Positions 38,806 to 48,130 of a stretch of 64,000 bases of DNA are shown here, one piece after another. The notes under the pieces are model-generated. The model had not been told where the DNA came from, did not search any database, and saw only the letters and a list, made by a program, of their open reading frames with translations. The stretch's first letter is position 1. The number at the start of each line of letters is the position of its first letter. Both the position numbers and the translations under genes were made by a program. Origin of the DNA: Pseudomonas asuensis (GTDB lineage: Bacteria; Pseudomonadota; Gammaproteobacteria; Pseudomonadales; Pseudomonadaceae); the NCBI RefSeq assembly GCF_014646755.1, contig NZ_BMNW01000001.1:124001-188000 (forward strand), written 5' to 3'.

Positions 38806-39267
38806 AGCTCAACCGTTGGGTTGCAGTGGCCGATCAGTGCTGACAAGTCGTTTTAGTCCTGCGCCCGGAAATGGCCTGACAGGCATAAGGAATCCCTATC
38901 AGACCTCTGTGATGACGGCAGGGCTGTTCACGTCAATTGCACTGGGTGATTGTGACAATCAGCAAAATACTCAACAGGGTATAAATTACGGCAAACAAAG
39001 CCTTGGAGCGGGGTCTTTTATGAGGATATCCGAGCGTTGTTTTGAAACGGCCGGACAGCTAGGTTATGAGCTCACGTCTCTTAAGCTGGAAATATAGAGC
39101 AGCCCGTCAACGGCTTCACCCTCTCATGCAGCCAAACGGCCAAGCCATTGCGCTAATGCAAGGGCAAGCTGCTCTCTGCAGTCGTTTAGCTACCCTTCAC
39201 ACCGCATGCAGGTATACCCAGCTCCTCTGGTTAGTCAGAGCGGGATTTTTTACATAGGGAGGCAGCG
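38806..39267. other. Gene-poor intergenic stretch
   Basis: Roughly 460 bases without a supported gene. It holds GATTG-TGA-CAATC (38948-38960), a 13-base operator-like dyad, followed within 25 bases by TATAAAT (a possible -10). Two short open frames here lack ribosome sites or family similarity. Confidence 0.4.
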
Positions 39268-39369
39268 ATGCTTAAACAGTTCTCCTTGCGTATGGACTGG
39301 AACCCTATGGCCAGCCTTAGCACATACGACTGGCTTCTGTGCTGCTCACGCCAGGAGATGCCTGTTTGA
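39268..39369 (+). CDS. Candidate 33-residue micro-protein
   Basis: A short open frame preceded by GGGAGG at five bases, one of the strongest ribosome sites in this part of the window. The peptide begins MLKQFSLRMDW and has two adjacent Cys near its end, with a hydrophobic YDWLLCC patch. No family recognised. The strength of the ribosome site is the main support. Confidence 0.33.
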   Translation: MLKQFSLRMDWNPMASLSTYDWLLCCSRQEMPV

Positions 39370-39419
39370 ATAAGGCGTCTAGATAAGCATCTTTAACGCC
39401 TTACGAATGAATGTCCTTA

Positions 39420-39809
39420 CTAATCGCTCAATAACCCTTGAGCTGCATCCAGACTGCTTATTTCCACGCCAGTGGAGAGCGCTGCAAACAGCACGACCAT
39501 ATAACGCGCCATTTCGAGAGCGTCTGCCTCCTCGCAATCCAAGGTTAAGTCCTCCACATCCCAGAGCGGACAACTGACGCACATGGTCTTTTCGTGAGGA
39601 TTGTAGGACAGGTGAATGCCAAGCCTTATCTGGAGCCTGCGTGATTCACCATCATCAATATGGGGAAGCCACTGAAAGCTTTCGCCGCTTTCGTCCTTGA
39701 CGATTGGGATGTCCTGCGCCCAGTCAATAACTTTCCAGCCGAGGGCTTCAGCTGCCAGCGTTAACTGCTGGCGTTGGTCAAACGGATCGTGGTCATTTTC
39801 TAGCGCCAT
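39420..39809 (-). CDS. Hypothetical acidic protein
   Basis: A 129-residue soluble protein with good codon use. GGAG lies 11 bases before the ATG. The sequence shows a tryptophan-containing N-terminal part (ALGWKVIDWAQDIP), a central HLSYNPHEKTMCVSCPLW with a CxxC pair, and an acidic helix LDCEEADALEMARYM. I do not recognise the family. It could bind a metal through the CxxC and nearby His, but this is inference. It stands alone. Confidence 0.6.
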   Translation of the reverse strand: MALENDHDPFDQRQQLTLAAEALGWKVIDWAQDIPIVKDESGESFQWLPHIDDGESRRLQIRLGIHLSYNPHEKTMCVSCPLWDVEDLTLDCEEADALEMARYMVVLFAALSTGVEISSLDAAQGLLSD

Positions 39810-39897
39810 GCTGTCACTCCATCAGAACGGTACTGTACTCGTTACCGTTAAAGCATAGCTGGCCGCTTCAAACAGACTGAATCTGGCAGATAAGCTG

Positions 39898-40124
39898 TCA
39901 CTGCACTTGATTCTCTTCGTCGGCCGAAGCGTCGAAGTACCCGATGTCTATATCCTTGATGCCAGGGTGAATCAGCAAACCTCCACGCCTGCTCCAGACA
40001 ACTTGAGCGACAGCTCCCCTGTCATATAAGCGTCTGACAAAGACGCTCCCTCAAGTAGATCTAATGCGTTGTTGAGCCAGGAGGATGAGCCAATCGCTTC
40101 CTCTAACTCAGAGTGCCAATGCAT
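39898..40124 (-). pseudogene. Small gene apparently interrupted by a -1 frameshift
   Basis: On the minus strand an ATG at 40124 opens a 50-codon frame ending TGA at 39972 (…GELSLKLSGAGVEVC). In the -1 frame the reading continues from the same place as LLIHPGIKDIDIGYFDAS and on to a TGA at 39898. Joining them yields about 76 residues of continuous protein-like character: SLKLSGAGVEV then LLIHPGIKD. Codon choice is good on both sides. The junction reads GGAGGTTTGCTGA, so one missing T, or a -1 slip, would restore the frame. Each half is too short to attract notice on its own. Family unknown. Confidence 0.45.
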
Positions 40125-40295
40125 CTTGTCCAGAGACAAATCTCTCTACGCTACAAGATGTTCAGCCGATCATCGGAATCTTCTGTTCAAACGAGCATAA
40201 CGCTCCAGATTTATCATTCCAGTCCGATAGCGTCCTATCAGTTTACGGCAACTGCTTGCCGTATCGTATTTTGCCTCTATCGGTTTGATGCCTTT

Positions 40296-42179
40296 ATGAA
40301 ATGGTCTTTGCGTAAAAAGATTGCTCTGTCCTCCAGCACTGCGGTACTGCTGGTAGGCGCCAGCCTGACCGGTATGAATTTCTGGAATAGCCACAAAAGC
40401 CTGGAAACTCATATTGCAGAACAGGTCAGCAATGCCAGTACGACATTTAGCGCCAATGTGCGTTACTGGTTGCAAAGCAAGGAGGTGGCTCTTCAGGCGG
40501 TCAGCGCCAGCGACAACCCTGCCGACATGCTATCGGTCCTTAACCAAGCCAAGATTTCCGGCGGCTTCGATAACGTATTTTTCGCGCAGGCTGATGGCAG
40601 TCAGACGAATGCCAATGGCGTAAACCTTCCACCAGACAACAACGATCCGCGCAAGTGGAAGTGGTATCAGCAGGCGCTGATTGCACCAAACAAGGTTTAT
40701 ATTTCAACGCCTACGATTGCAGCCGCTACCGGCAGTCATGTGTTGTCACTGGGCCGTGCCTTGCAGCAAGGCGGACATACGCTCGGCGTTCTGGGCGCCG
40801 ATGTCAGCATGACTGAGATACTTGAGCAGTTGAAGCAGATCAGGCTGCCGGGTAATGGTTCGGCCTTCTTTGTAGACAAGGATGGCACCATCCTGGGCCA
40901 TACCGATAAGAGCCAGCTCGACAAAAAGGTCAACGACTTGGTGAAAGAGCTTACCCCCACCACCCTGGCATCGCTCGCTGCGAGCAAAGGTACCGAATAC
41001 CTGCTGGACCATAATGGCGAACGACTGTATGCCGTCCCGATTGATCATGATGGCGAAATCCTTATCATGACCCTGGACGATGCAGTTCTGACAGCCCCGC
41101 TCTACCAGCAACTCTGGATCAGCCTGGGTGCATTTGGTGTCATCCTGGTGCTTTCGTTGATCGCGATCAATATGCTATGCGTCTGGCTGCTGCGCCCTCT
41201 TGGCGTAGTCTCCCAAGGGCTCCAGGTGATTGCCCAGGGTAATGGTGACCTGACCAAGCGCATTCCTCAGCAAAGCCAGGATGAAGTGGGCGATCTGGCC
41301 CTGCACTTCAATCAATTCGTAGCTAGCCTGCATGAACTGGTGACACACATCCGTCATCAGGCGGTAGAGATTGGTCAGGAGTCCACGACTGTTCTAAACA
41401 ACAGCACGATGTCAGTGGAGGATCTGGGGCGTCTTCAGCAGGAGCTGACCTTAGTAGCCACGGCCGTGACCGAAATGGCCTCAGCCACTCAGGAAATCGC
41501 AGGGAATGCAGAGCGCACTGCGCAATCAGCGCAGCAGTCGACCGAAAGCAGCCAGCAGGGTCTGGATCTGGTTCGAAAGACCCAGACCTCCATTACCGAT
41601 CTGGCTCAAGAGGTGGCTGCAACGACGCAGGTTATCACTGAGCTTAGTCAGCACTCCCAGTCCATTTCCAGCGTGCTGACCAGCATTCAGAGCATTGCCG
41701 AGCAGACCAATCTCCTGGCCTTGAACGCGGCTATCGAAGCAGCCCGGGCTGGCGAACAAGGACGGGGTTTTGCCGTAGTAGCTGACGAGGTACGAACACT
41801 TTCGCAGCGCACCCAGGCGTCTACCCAGGAAATCCAGACAACTATTGGCAATCTGCTGCGTGTTACTCAGGATGCTGTCAGCCGAATGGACAACAGCCGC
41901 CATCTGGCTGAACGCAGCGTGGCAGATGCAGACCAGGCCTATGTGGCGCTAGAACAGATAACCCAGGCCGCTTCTCTCATCTCCGACATGTCGATGCAGA
42001 TCGCGGCGGCGGCTGAAGAGCAAACGTCCGTCACGGAAGAGATCACACGCAATGTAGTGACTATCAAATCTCTAGGTGACACCCTGGCTGAAGGCTCAGT
42101 ACAGGCAGAGCATCAATCCCGTTCACTTCAGAGCCATGCCAGTGACCTGAACGAGCGCGTCTCCCGCTTTATTCTGTAA
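40296..42179 (+). CDS. Methyl-accepting chemotaxis protein with Cache sensor
   Basis: A 627-residue chemoreceptor. Membrane helix 1 (about 8-28) and helix 2 (about 272-298) bracket a ~240-residue periplasmic region of dCache type ([61 protein letters not shown]). Then HAMP and the signalling coiled coil with [19 protein letters not shown] from residue 469. dCache receptors commonly sense amino acids or organic acids. ATG at 40296 is chosen because the basic [11 protein letters not shown] start leads straight into helix 1; the open frame upstream has no similarity. No docking pentapeptide at the end. Confidence 0.92.
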   Translation: MKWSLRKKIALSSSTAVLLVGASLTGMNFWNSHKSLETHIAEQVSNASTTFSANVRYWLQSKEVALQAVSASDNPADMLSVLNQAKISGGFDNVFFAQADGSQTNANGVNLPPDNNDPRKWKWYQQALIAPNKVYISTPTIAAATGSHVLSLGRALQQGGHTLGVLGADVSMTEILEQLKQIRLPGNGSAFFVDKDGTILGHTDKSQLDKKVNDLVKELTPTTLASLAASKGTEYLLDHNGERLYAVPIDHDGEILIMTLDDAVLTAPLYQQLWISLGAFGVILVLSLIAINMLCVWLLRPLGVVSQGLQVIAQGNGDLTKRIPQQSQDEVGDLALHFNQFVASLHELVTHIRHQAVEIGQESTTVLNNSTMSVEDLGRLQQELTLVATAVTEMASATQEIAGNAERTAQSAQQSTESSQQGLDLVRKTQTSITDLAQEVAATTQVITELSQHSQSISSVLTSIQSIAEQTNLLALNAAIEAARAGEQGRGFAVVADEVRTLSQRTQASTQEIQTTIGNLLRVTQDAVSRMDNSRHLAERSVADADQAYVALEQITQAASLISDMSMQIAAAAEEQTSVTEEITRNVVTIKSLGDTLAEGSVQAEHQSRSLQSHASDLNERVSRFIL

Positions 42180-42191
42180 CCCTGCCTTGCT

Positions 42192-42226
42192 GTCCACTCC
42201 CCTTAATCAGGGAGTGGACCCTCTTC
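42192..42226. terminator. Hairpin between convergent chemoreceptor and Nudix genes
   Basis: GTCCACTCCC (42192-42201) pairs perfectly with GGGAGTGGAC (42210-42219) around an 8-base loop, then CCTCTTCT. Likely terminator for the chemoreceptor. Confidence 0.65.
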
Positions 42227-42679
42227 TCAACTCATCCGTCGAACACGTTCGTGAATGACCTTCAAGGCTTCTCGAAATACCCAATGCCATTGAGAGGACG
42301 CCAGCCGGCCGAGCGGATACCAGAAAAAGCGAAACTCCAGCCCACCTCCGTCTGTGGTGCGATGTATCCAACCTTCAGGCAACTCGTATGCGCTCTGGCA
42401 TAGGTGCATCGACCAGACCTGCTCCTGATAGCCGGACACCCATGTTCCCAGATCCACTGGCCATTCGGGCGCCTGGATACCCGACTCCTCCCATAGCTCC
42501 CGCAACGCAGCCTCAGCAGGCAGTTCGCCCGGCTCGATAGCTCCTTTGATCAACTGAAGCCCTGCCAGAGGATGCTCGAACGCCAGGATTTGCAGCTCAC
42601 CCTTACGGCGCAATACGACCGGACAGGCCTTATGCGGACCTACAAGGGCATCACTGCTCAGTAAGGATTGCTTGATCAT
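42227..42679 (-). CDS. Nudix hydrolase
   Basis: A 150-residue Nudix enzyme with an intact box GAIEPGELPAEAALRELWEE followed by SGI (G-x5-E-x7-RELxEExG pattern), which binds Mg and positions the pyrophosphate for hydrolysis. The substrate, some nucleoside diphosphate linked to X, cannot be read from sequence. It overlaps the stop of a small upstream coiled-coil gene (ATGA), so the pair is translationally coupled. Confidence 0.9.
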   Translation of the reverse strand: MIKQSLLSSDALVGPHKACPVVLRRKGELQILAFEHPLAGLQLIKGAIEPGELPAEAALRELWEESGIQAPEWPVDLGTWVSGYQEQVWSMHLCQSAYELPEGWIHRTTDGGGLEFRFFWYPLGRLASSQWHWVFREALKVIHERVRRMS

Positions 42680-42870
42680 CGCACATCAACCTGACCCAGC
42701 TGATGCCTCAGCCGATCGTTTTCCCTCTTCAACGCTGTGATGTGATAGCGCAGATCCTTGATGACCGTCAGGTGATAGCGATGCTCAAGCTCAAGTGCTC
42801 GATAATGCTGGACCAAGGTTTCTGGTTCTTTTATATCAGGGATTTGGAAAAGATCGTCTGCTGGAGACAT
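42676..42870 (-). CDS. Small coiled-coil protein coupled to the Nudix gene
   Basis: A 64-residue hydrophilic protein: an N-terminal FQIPDIKEPETLV segment, then a helical heptad-like region rich in Glu, Arg, Leu and His (YRALELEHRYHLTVIKDL, ITALKRENDRLRHQL). Strong GGAGGG ribosome site and ATGA overlap with the Nudix start show it is a real gene. Function unknown; it might bind or regulate the Nudix enzyme. Confidence 0.65.
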   Translation of the reverse strand: MSPADDLFQIPDIKEPETLVQHYRALELEHRYHLTVIKDLRYHITALKRENDRLRHQLGQVDVR

Positions 42871-42985
42871 CGGTACGCCCTCCTCTTGTAATTACTGTTT
42901 ATTTATACAGTAGTCAGCGGAGCGCAAATTGACAACTACTTTGGCGTCAAAAGGTAGTCTATTCGGAAAAATTCATTGATATGTC

Positions 42986-43015
42986 ATAAAAAAGGGCGGA
43001 ATCTCATCCGCCCTT
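42986..43015 (-). terminator. Intrinsic terminator of tesB
   Basis: On the minus strand AAGGGCGGA and TCCGCCCTT form a 9-bp stem with a 6-base loop followed by a T-run (bases 42986-42993 on the plus strand are A-rich). Confidence 0.88.
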
Positions 43016-43030
43016 CAAGGTGTACCCATT

Positions 43031-43891
43031 TTAGTCGCGCTTGCGGATTAAGCCTTCTTGAGCAACCGAGGCGACAAGTTGGCCGGCACGGTTGTAAATG
43101 CTGCCACGGCACAGTCCACGCGCACCGCCAGCCCACGGGCTGTCCATGGAATACAGCAGCCACTCGTCCACCCGTAGCGGCTGATGGAACCAGATCGCAT
43201 GGTCAAGGCTGGCGACCTGCATGTCCTTGTTCCAATAGCTGATGCCGTGAGGCAATAGCGATGTTGGGAGCAGGTTAAAATCCGAGGCATAGGCCAGCAG
43301 ATACCGATGTAATGCAGGATTATCCGGCAGCTCGCCATTGGCCCGGAACCAGACCTGGCGTGCCGGTGCTGTGGGATCAGGGTTAAAGGGATGAGTCACT
43401 TTGACCGGACGAATCTCGATGGGCTTTGGTGCCAGTAGCTTTTCCCGGGTGGGCTCAGGGATAAACTGGGCAAACTGCTGAATGTAGTCCAGCTCGGAAG
43501 CCAGCGAATCCGGATCGGGCACGTCCGGCATATCGCTCTGGTGTTCGAAACCAGTCTCAAGGCCCTGGAATGAAGCACTGCAGAAAAAGATCGGCTTGCC
43601 CTTCTGGATGGCTGTAACGCGACGCGTTGTGAAACTACCGCCATCCCGAACGCGATCCACCTCATACACCACTGGAATCGTAACGTCGCCAGGGCGCAGG
43701 AAATAACCGTGCAGCGAATGAACCTGACGCGACGCGTCTACAGTCTGGCTGGCCGCCGACAGGGCCTGACCAAGCACATGGCCACCAAACAGCTGTGGAA
43801 AGCCTAGGTCCTGACTGCGACCGCGATAGAGGTTTTCCTCGATGGACTCAAGGCTTAACAAGGCAACAAGATCATCCAGCACTGTGCTCAT
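43031..43891 (-). CDS. tesB: Acyl-CoA thioesterase II
   Basis: A 286-residue double-hotdog thioesterase that hydrolyses medium and long acyl-CoA. It aligns well with E. coli TesB: LLSLESIEENLYRGRSQDLG, FGGHVLGQALSAASQTV, HSLHGYFLRPGD, RDGGSFTTRRVTAIQKGKPI and the C-terminal SLDHAIWFHQPLRVDEW, with the conserved active-site Asp in SLDHA and a terminal Gln-Glu in VAQEGLI. The start at 43891 matches the family N-terminus and has GGAAA upstream; an earlier ATG at 43924 lacks similarity. Confidence 0.94.
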   Translation of the reverse strand: MSTVLDDLVALLSLESIEENLYRGRSQDLGFPQLFGGHVLGQALSAASQTVDASRQVHSLHGYFLRPGDVTIPVVYEVDRVRDGGSFTTRRVTAIQKGKPIFFCSASFQGLETGFEHQSDMPDVPDPDSLASELDYIQQFAQFIPEPTREKLLAPKPIEIRPVKVTHPFNPDPTAPARQVWFRANGELPDNPALHRYLLAYASDFNLLPTSLLPHGISYWNKDMQVASLDHAIWFHQPLRVDEWLLYSMDSPWAGGARGLCRGSIYNRAGQLVASVAQEGLIRKRD

Positions 43892-44007
43892 CACGTTTTC
43901 CGTGGTCGTTTTGATAATAGCCAAATCATACGCAAGTCAATCGTGAAGCCGTAGCCCTGCAGGATGGAAACCACTCGCGGGGATGAGCTCCGAGCCCGGC
44001 ACACCTA

Positions 44008-45615
44008 TCAGGCAAAATCGTTTTCAGGTGCGGGGTAAGCGGGTAGCGAGGTAAGCCGCATATCTACGGTCGCCCGCCCCATGGTGAAGTGGTAAAGGCT
44101 CTGCCAGCGTGTATCCTCAAGCCCTAGCAAGTCGTGTACTAGCGGATCGAAATAACAACCAATGCCGGTACCCGAGAGCCCTGCCGCCTCAGCCTCCAGG
44201 TAAAGGACTTGCCCAATCTGCCCCGTCTCCCAGAACAGTTGAGAGTATTGCCATGCACCTTGGGCCAGTGCCTCATCAAAACGGGCCATCATGCTGACAC
44301 TGATACAGCCATCGGCGGCAATATCCTGACCGCAAGACAGCAGGCTAGCCAACTCGCTGGCATCCCCTTTAAGCAGACGGAATAAACGAAGGTCCTCTGC
44401 TTCTTCCACCCGCTCCCAGAGTAAATCTGCCCGTGCTGCGATATTAAGCTCCCCTTCACCACGCGCCAGCCAGTACAACCCTGGCTCAAGGCCTACGACG
44501 CGATTTACAAAAATCAGCAAGTCAACCTGAGCAGGCTTGCCTAACGTTGCAAAGGGTACAGGTGCATGCTCTGGTAGTGTGCGCCTTAACCAGGCAAAGA
44601 ACAGATCAGCCAGAATGCCGGTCCGGCCATCCATGGATTGGGCACTGCGCCGTTGATGAAGCAGCGGACGCAGCAGTAACTGTTCGTTTTCATGGGTTAT
44701 TACACCGCGGGAGATAGGCATATCATAGGGCAGGCGCTTGGGTGCCCGGCACGCGTTGGCAATCCGTTCGAGCTCAGGCCAGTCCACATACTCACGCGAG
44801 AGACGGTTTGGCGTACCGGTGAGTGCTAACTGACTGAGCAGCTCGAAAAGGCTCTCAGGCAAAGAAGGCTCGGCCGACTGGGGCGGACCAACCCAGAGCA
44901 GCGCATCCATTTGCTCGCGCTCGTCAAAGCCCTCGCGATTTACTCCAAAAGCAGCATCGAGCGTTTCATCCGCTACGTCGTGGATCAGCCGGGTCTCCCA
45001 ACCCTGTGCGGCGGCAGCGATGGTAATGGCCGCCATGGCATGCCCCAGATCATGCTGGCAATAACGCCAGGCGCGCTCGCCGTACTTCCAGGCTTCACGC
45101 CAGTGAATACTGGACAGGGCCACCAGAAAGCTTCCCGGTGGTAAGGCACCGATGATGTCTTCATCCAACACTTCAGGCAGTTCAGCCCGTACCTCTAGCG
45201 CATGCAAATCCGACGTGTAGTGTGTCAACAAGGCACGGCTGCTCAATACGCCAGGTGGCAGCAAGGCATAAGCTTCGGTTGGATGCAGATTACCGGAGGA
45301 CGGATTTACCCGTAGGGCCCAGCGGCTACTGCCTGACTCTTTCCAGGCGGAAATAGCCAGGCTGTCGTAAAACAACCGGGAGATATTGGCAGGATCAAGC
45401 GGAGACGGCTCACCTATAGGGCCAGCAAAGACTTCATCATACAGAGGCGAATCTTCCAGCACGCGATGCAGCAACGGAATAACCTCGCATCCCCTATAGC
45501 GACGGAAGGGTGCAGGCTGGTTGGCCCAATCGAGTGAATCAGGCCCACGCGCGTAACCGTCGCGGCGGTGCATACTGAGCGAATGATAAGCTCTGACGAT
45601 GTCTTCTGGCGTCAT
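44008..45615 (-). CDS. SagB-type tandem nitroreductase-fold oxidoreductase
   Basis: A 535-residue protein with two nitroreductase-like halves (about 1-260 and 300-535). The first contains the FMN-binding style RVNPSSGNLHPTEAYAL, and LGHAMAAITIAAAAQGWETRL; the second RRSAQSMDGRTGI and GQIGQVLYLEAEAAGLSGTGIGCYFDP. Tandem SagB-type dehydrogenases include azoline-oxidising enzymes of peptide natural products, but many are free-standing with unknown substrates. No precursor peptide or cyclodehydratase is near, so I leave the function open. The start at 45615 has GAGG at seven bases. It lies just below the GNAT gene, probably in one operon. Confidence 0.8.
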   Translation of the reverse strand: MTPEDIVRAYHSLSMHRRDGYARGPDSLDWANQPAPFRRYRGCEVIPLLHRVLEDSPLYDEVFAGPIGEPSPLDPANISRLFYDSLAISAWKESGSSRWALRVNPSSGNLHPTEAYALLPPGVLSSRALLTHYTSDLHALEVRAELPEVLDEDIIGALPPGSFLVALSSIHWREAWKYGERAWRYCQHDLGHAMAAITIAAAAQGWETRLIHDVADETLDAAFGVNREGFDEREQMDALLWVGPPQSAEPSLPESLFELLSQLALTGTPNRLSREYVDWPELERIANACRAPKRLPYDMPISRGVITHENEQLLLRPLLHQRRSAQSMDGRTGILADLFFAWLRRTLPEHAPVPFATLGKPAQVDLLIFVNRVVGLEPGLYWLARGEGELNIAARADLLWERVEEAEDLRLFRLLKGDASELASLLSCGQDIAADGCISVSMMARFDEALAQGAWQYSQLFWETGQIGQVLYLEAEAAGLSGTGIGCYFDPLVHDLLGLEDTRWQSLYHFTMGRATVDMRLTSLPAYPAPENDFA

Positions 45616-45631
45616 GCAGTCCTCTTTGTCA

Positions 45632-46228
45632 TTAACAGGCATTCACGTTGTCACCTGTTTCCAGCTTACTGATCCATTGATGTCGGCTGAGTCGATACAG
45701 CACATGGTGGCGCAAAGGATGCCCCTCTGGCAGACCAGGGTGTTCAAAATCATCCGCTGGATCGTATTGCATGCCTAGCCGCGTCATAAGGCCCCGGGAG
45801 CGCTCGTTTTCAGGCACGGTAAACGCTACGATTTCCTCAAGGCCTACCTGCTCGAAACCAAAAGCCAGTGCTGCCTCTGCGGCCTCGTGAGCATACCCTT
45901 CATCCCAATAATCAGCCCCAAGCCGCCAGCCAATTTCTACAGCTGGGGTGAAAGGTGCATCGAAATTCGAGTTCTCAAGCCCGACATAGCCAATGAAAGG
46001 CGGACCGTTCTTGACTTCTACGGCCCACCAGCCATAGCCATAATCATGGAAATGCGCTTGAATGCGCTCGGTCAGCACCTGGGTTTCGGCCTCGTCCAGG
46101 CACTTGGGGAAAAATTCCATTACCTTGGGATCGGCACTTTGCGCGGCGAAAGGTGCATAGTCTTCCTTGCGCCACGGTCGCAAAATCAAACGTTCGGTAT
46201 GCAATACCTTGGGATAGGCCTGGCTCAT
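45632..46228 (-). CDS. GNAT-family N-acetyltransferase (RimJ/RimL type)
   Basis: A 198-residue acetyltransferase of the RimJ/RimL-like Acetyltransf_3 group: TERLILRPWRKEDYAPFA at the N-terminus, FIGYVGLENSNFD, EIGWRLGADYWDEGYAHEAA (acetyl-CoA loop region) and VPENERSRGLMTRLGM. Members acetylate protein N-termini or small amines. AGAGGG sits five bases before the ATG. It precedes the SagB-type gene by 16 bases. Confidence 0.9.
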   Translation of the reverse strand: MSQAYPKVLHTERLILRPWRKEDYAPFAAQSADPKVMEFFPKCLDEAETQVLTERIQAHFHDYGYGWWAVEVKNGPPFIGYVGLENSNFDAPFTPAVEIGWRLGADYWDEGYAHEAAEAALAFGFEQVGLEEIVAFTVPENERSRGLMTRLGMQYDPADDFEHPGLPEGHPLRHHVLYRLSRHQWISKLETGDNVNAC

Positions 46229-46486
46229 CTCCGCCCTCTTCTAAGGTCCTTTGATATTCGGACTGTCATGAGACCAGAGCATTCCATAGCGCCGGTTCGG
46301 TTTTTTGATAATGACGACCGCTTGGCGAGATTGGCAGGAATCGTCATTATGAGCGCCCAGTCGGCAGCATCGCCTGTATCCTCTCAAACCGGCATTTAGC
46401 TGCTTCCTACCGACTGCGTCTCTAAATTAGACCAATGTATCGACCTTCACTGAGCAATATGGCCGGCGAATGGTCCTAGGACATTA

Positions 46487-48130
46487 ATGCGTTCTTTTCA
46501 GGCTGCTGCACACATGACTTCCAAGAATTCGGATAATTTCACCGTCCCTGAGCATAATAAGGTGGTAAAGGGGATGCCAGATGAAGTCCGTAGCCAACAT
46601 GGCGATATTTTTTTCGCTGCGGTGAAAATGACTCGTATGCCTATGGTCGTAACCGACCCGCGGCAACATGATAATCCCATCATTTTTGTCAACGACGCCT
46701 TCCTAAAAACGACCGGCTATGAAGAGCATGAAGTTCTTGGCCGCAACTGTCGTTTTTTACAGGGCCCGGAAACGGATCAGGAAACCGTCCGGCAACTTCG
46801 TGAAAGCATTGAAGCCCGTCATGAGTGCAGCACCGAGCTGCTGAACTATCGAAAGGACGGCTCAACCTTCTGGAATGCTCTGTATATTTCTCCCGTCTAT
46901 AACCAAGCGGGTGAGCTGGTGTATTTCTTCGCTTCGCAATTGGACGTCAGCCGTCGCCACGATGCTGAAGAAGCCCTACGGCAGTCCCAGAAGATGGAAG
47001 CGCTTGGCCAGCTTACCGGCGGTATTGCCCATGACTTCAATAATCTTCTTCAGGTCATGGTGGGTTATCTGGACATCCTGCGAATCAATCTGGATCGCCC
47101 GGAAATGGACCGGGAAAAGGCCAAGCGTCATGTCGATAACACTCGTGAAGCGGTTAATCGTGCGGCTACGCTGACGCAGCAGCTGTTGGCGTTTGCCCGC
47201 AAGCAACGGTTGACCGGCCGTACCCTGAACATCAACGATCTGATCGAAGACCGGCTTGATCTTTTGTCCAGAACGCTAGGTGACCCATATCAGCTCACCA
47301 CGCGGCTGGCTCCAGACTTGTGGAACTGCAAGATCGACCCAACCCAGGCCGAGATGGCGCTTATCAATATCCTGGCCAATGCGCGTGACGCCATGGAAGC
47401 ACGCGGTGAAGGTCGCGTTACCATCGAGACGCGTAATATTGAAGTAACGCCGGAGGATCTGTCCTACGGTGGTCTTACCCCTGGCCGCTACGCCAACATC
47501 TGTATTACCGATACCGGTGAAGGTATTCCAGCTGAAGTGCTTGGGCGGGTACTCGACCCCTTCTTCACTACAAAGGAAGAAGGCAAAGGGACCGGGCTTG
47601 GCCTGTCCATGGTGTACGGCTTCATGAAGCAGTCTGGTGGAATGGTTCGCCTTTACTCTGAAGTAGGCATGGGCACCACCGTTCGCCTTTACTTCCCGAC
47701 AGCCCAGGAAGAGATTATTCAGCAACCCGCGGAGTCCACCAGCACTCACGAGGAACCCGGCAGCGAAACCATTCTGGTCGTAGATGATCGGGAGGAGGTA
47801 GCCGCGCTGGCCCAGGCCATACTGGAAGAGTTCGGCTATTCGGTTCGGGTTGCCTACAATGGCAGGGAAGCACTGGCAGCACTGGAGCAATATGGTGATA
47901 TCCAGATGCTTTTCAGTGATCTGATCATGCCCGGCGGCATGAACGGTGTGATGCTGGCCCAGGAAGCCCGACGACGCTGGCCTAACATCCGCGTTCTGCT
48001 GACTACCGGGTATGCCGACACCACTCTGGAGCGCGGGCAGACCGATACGTCTGAATTCGAAGTGTTGAGTAAACCCTACGGTCGCCTGGAATTGGCACGC
48101 CGGGTTAGAAAAATACTGGACGGAGCGTAA
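46487..48130 (+). CDS. LOV-domain blue-light hybrid histidine kinase
   Basis: A 547-residue cytoplasmic photoreceptor kinase. The N-terminal LOV domain (about 40-155) has the diagnostic [13 protein letters not shown]; Cys88 is the residue that forms the flavin adduct on blue-light excitation. Other conserved parts are [15 protein letters not shown] and [17 protein letters not shown]. Then HisKA with H182 ([11 protein letters not shown]), HATPase ([21 protein letters not shown]), and a receiver with D478 ([13 protein letters not shown]). The layout is the same as the LOV-HK-RR photoreceptors known in Pseudomonas. AGGACATTA precedes the ATG. Its TAA shares a base with the next ATG (TAATG), coupling it to the exoD-like gene. 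Confidence 0.95.
   Translation: MRSFQAAAHMTSKNSDNFTVPEHNKVVKGMPDEVRSQHGDIFFAAVKMTRMPMVVTDPRQHDNPIIFVNDAFLKTTGYEEHEVLGRNCRFLQGPETDQETVRQLRESIEARHECSTELLNYRKDGSTFWNALYISPVYNQAGELVYFFASQLDVSRRHDAEEALRQSQKMEALGQLTGGIAHDFNNLLQVMVGYLDILRINLDRPEMDREKAKRHVDNTREAVNRAATLTQQLLAFARKQRLTGRTLNINDLIEDRLDLLSRTLGDPYQLTTRLAPDLWNCKIDPTQAEMALINILANARDAMEARGEGRVTIETRNIEVTPEDLSYGGLTPGRYANICITDTGEGIPAEVLGRVLDPFFTTKEEGKGTGLGLSMVYGFMKQSGGMVRLYSEVGMGTTVRLYFPTAQEEIIQQPAESTSTHEEPGSETILVVDDREEVAALAQAILEEFGYSVRVAYNGREALAALEQYGDIQMLFSDLIMPGGMNGVMLAQEARRRWPNIRVLLTTGYADTTLERGQTDTSEFEVLSKPYGRLELARRVRKILDGA

Noticed and set aside
38816-39257. Two short plus-strand frames (93 and 63 codons)
   Set aside because: No ribosome site, no family features, and poor codon use.
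40085-40288. A 67-codon plus-strand frame before the Cache chemoreceptor
   Set aside because: GGAGG abuts the ATG with no spacing, and the region reads better on the minus strand as the interrupted small gene.
47276-47890. A 204-residue minus-strand frame
   Set aside because: Antisense to the ATPase and receiver parts of the LOV kinase; no ribosome site.
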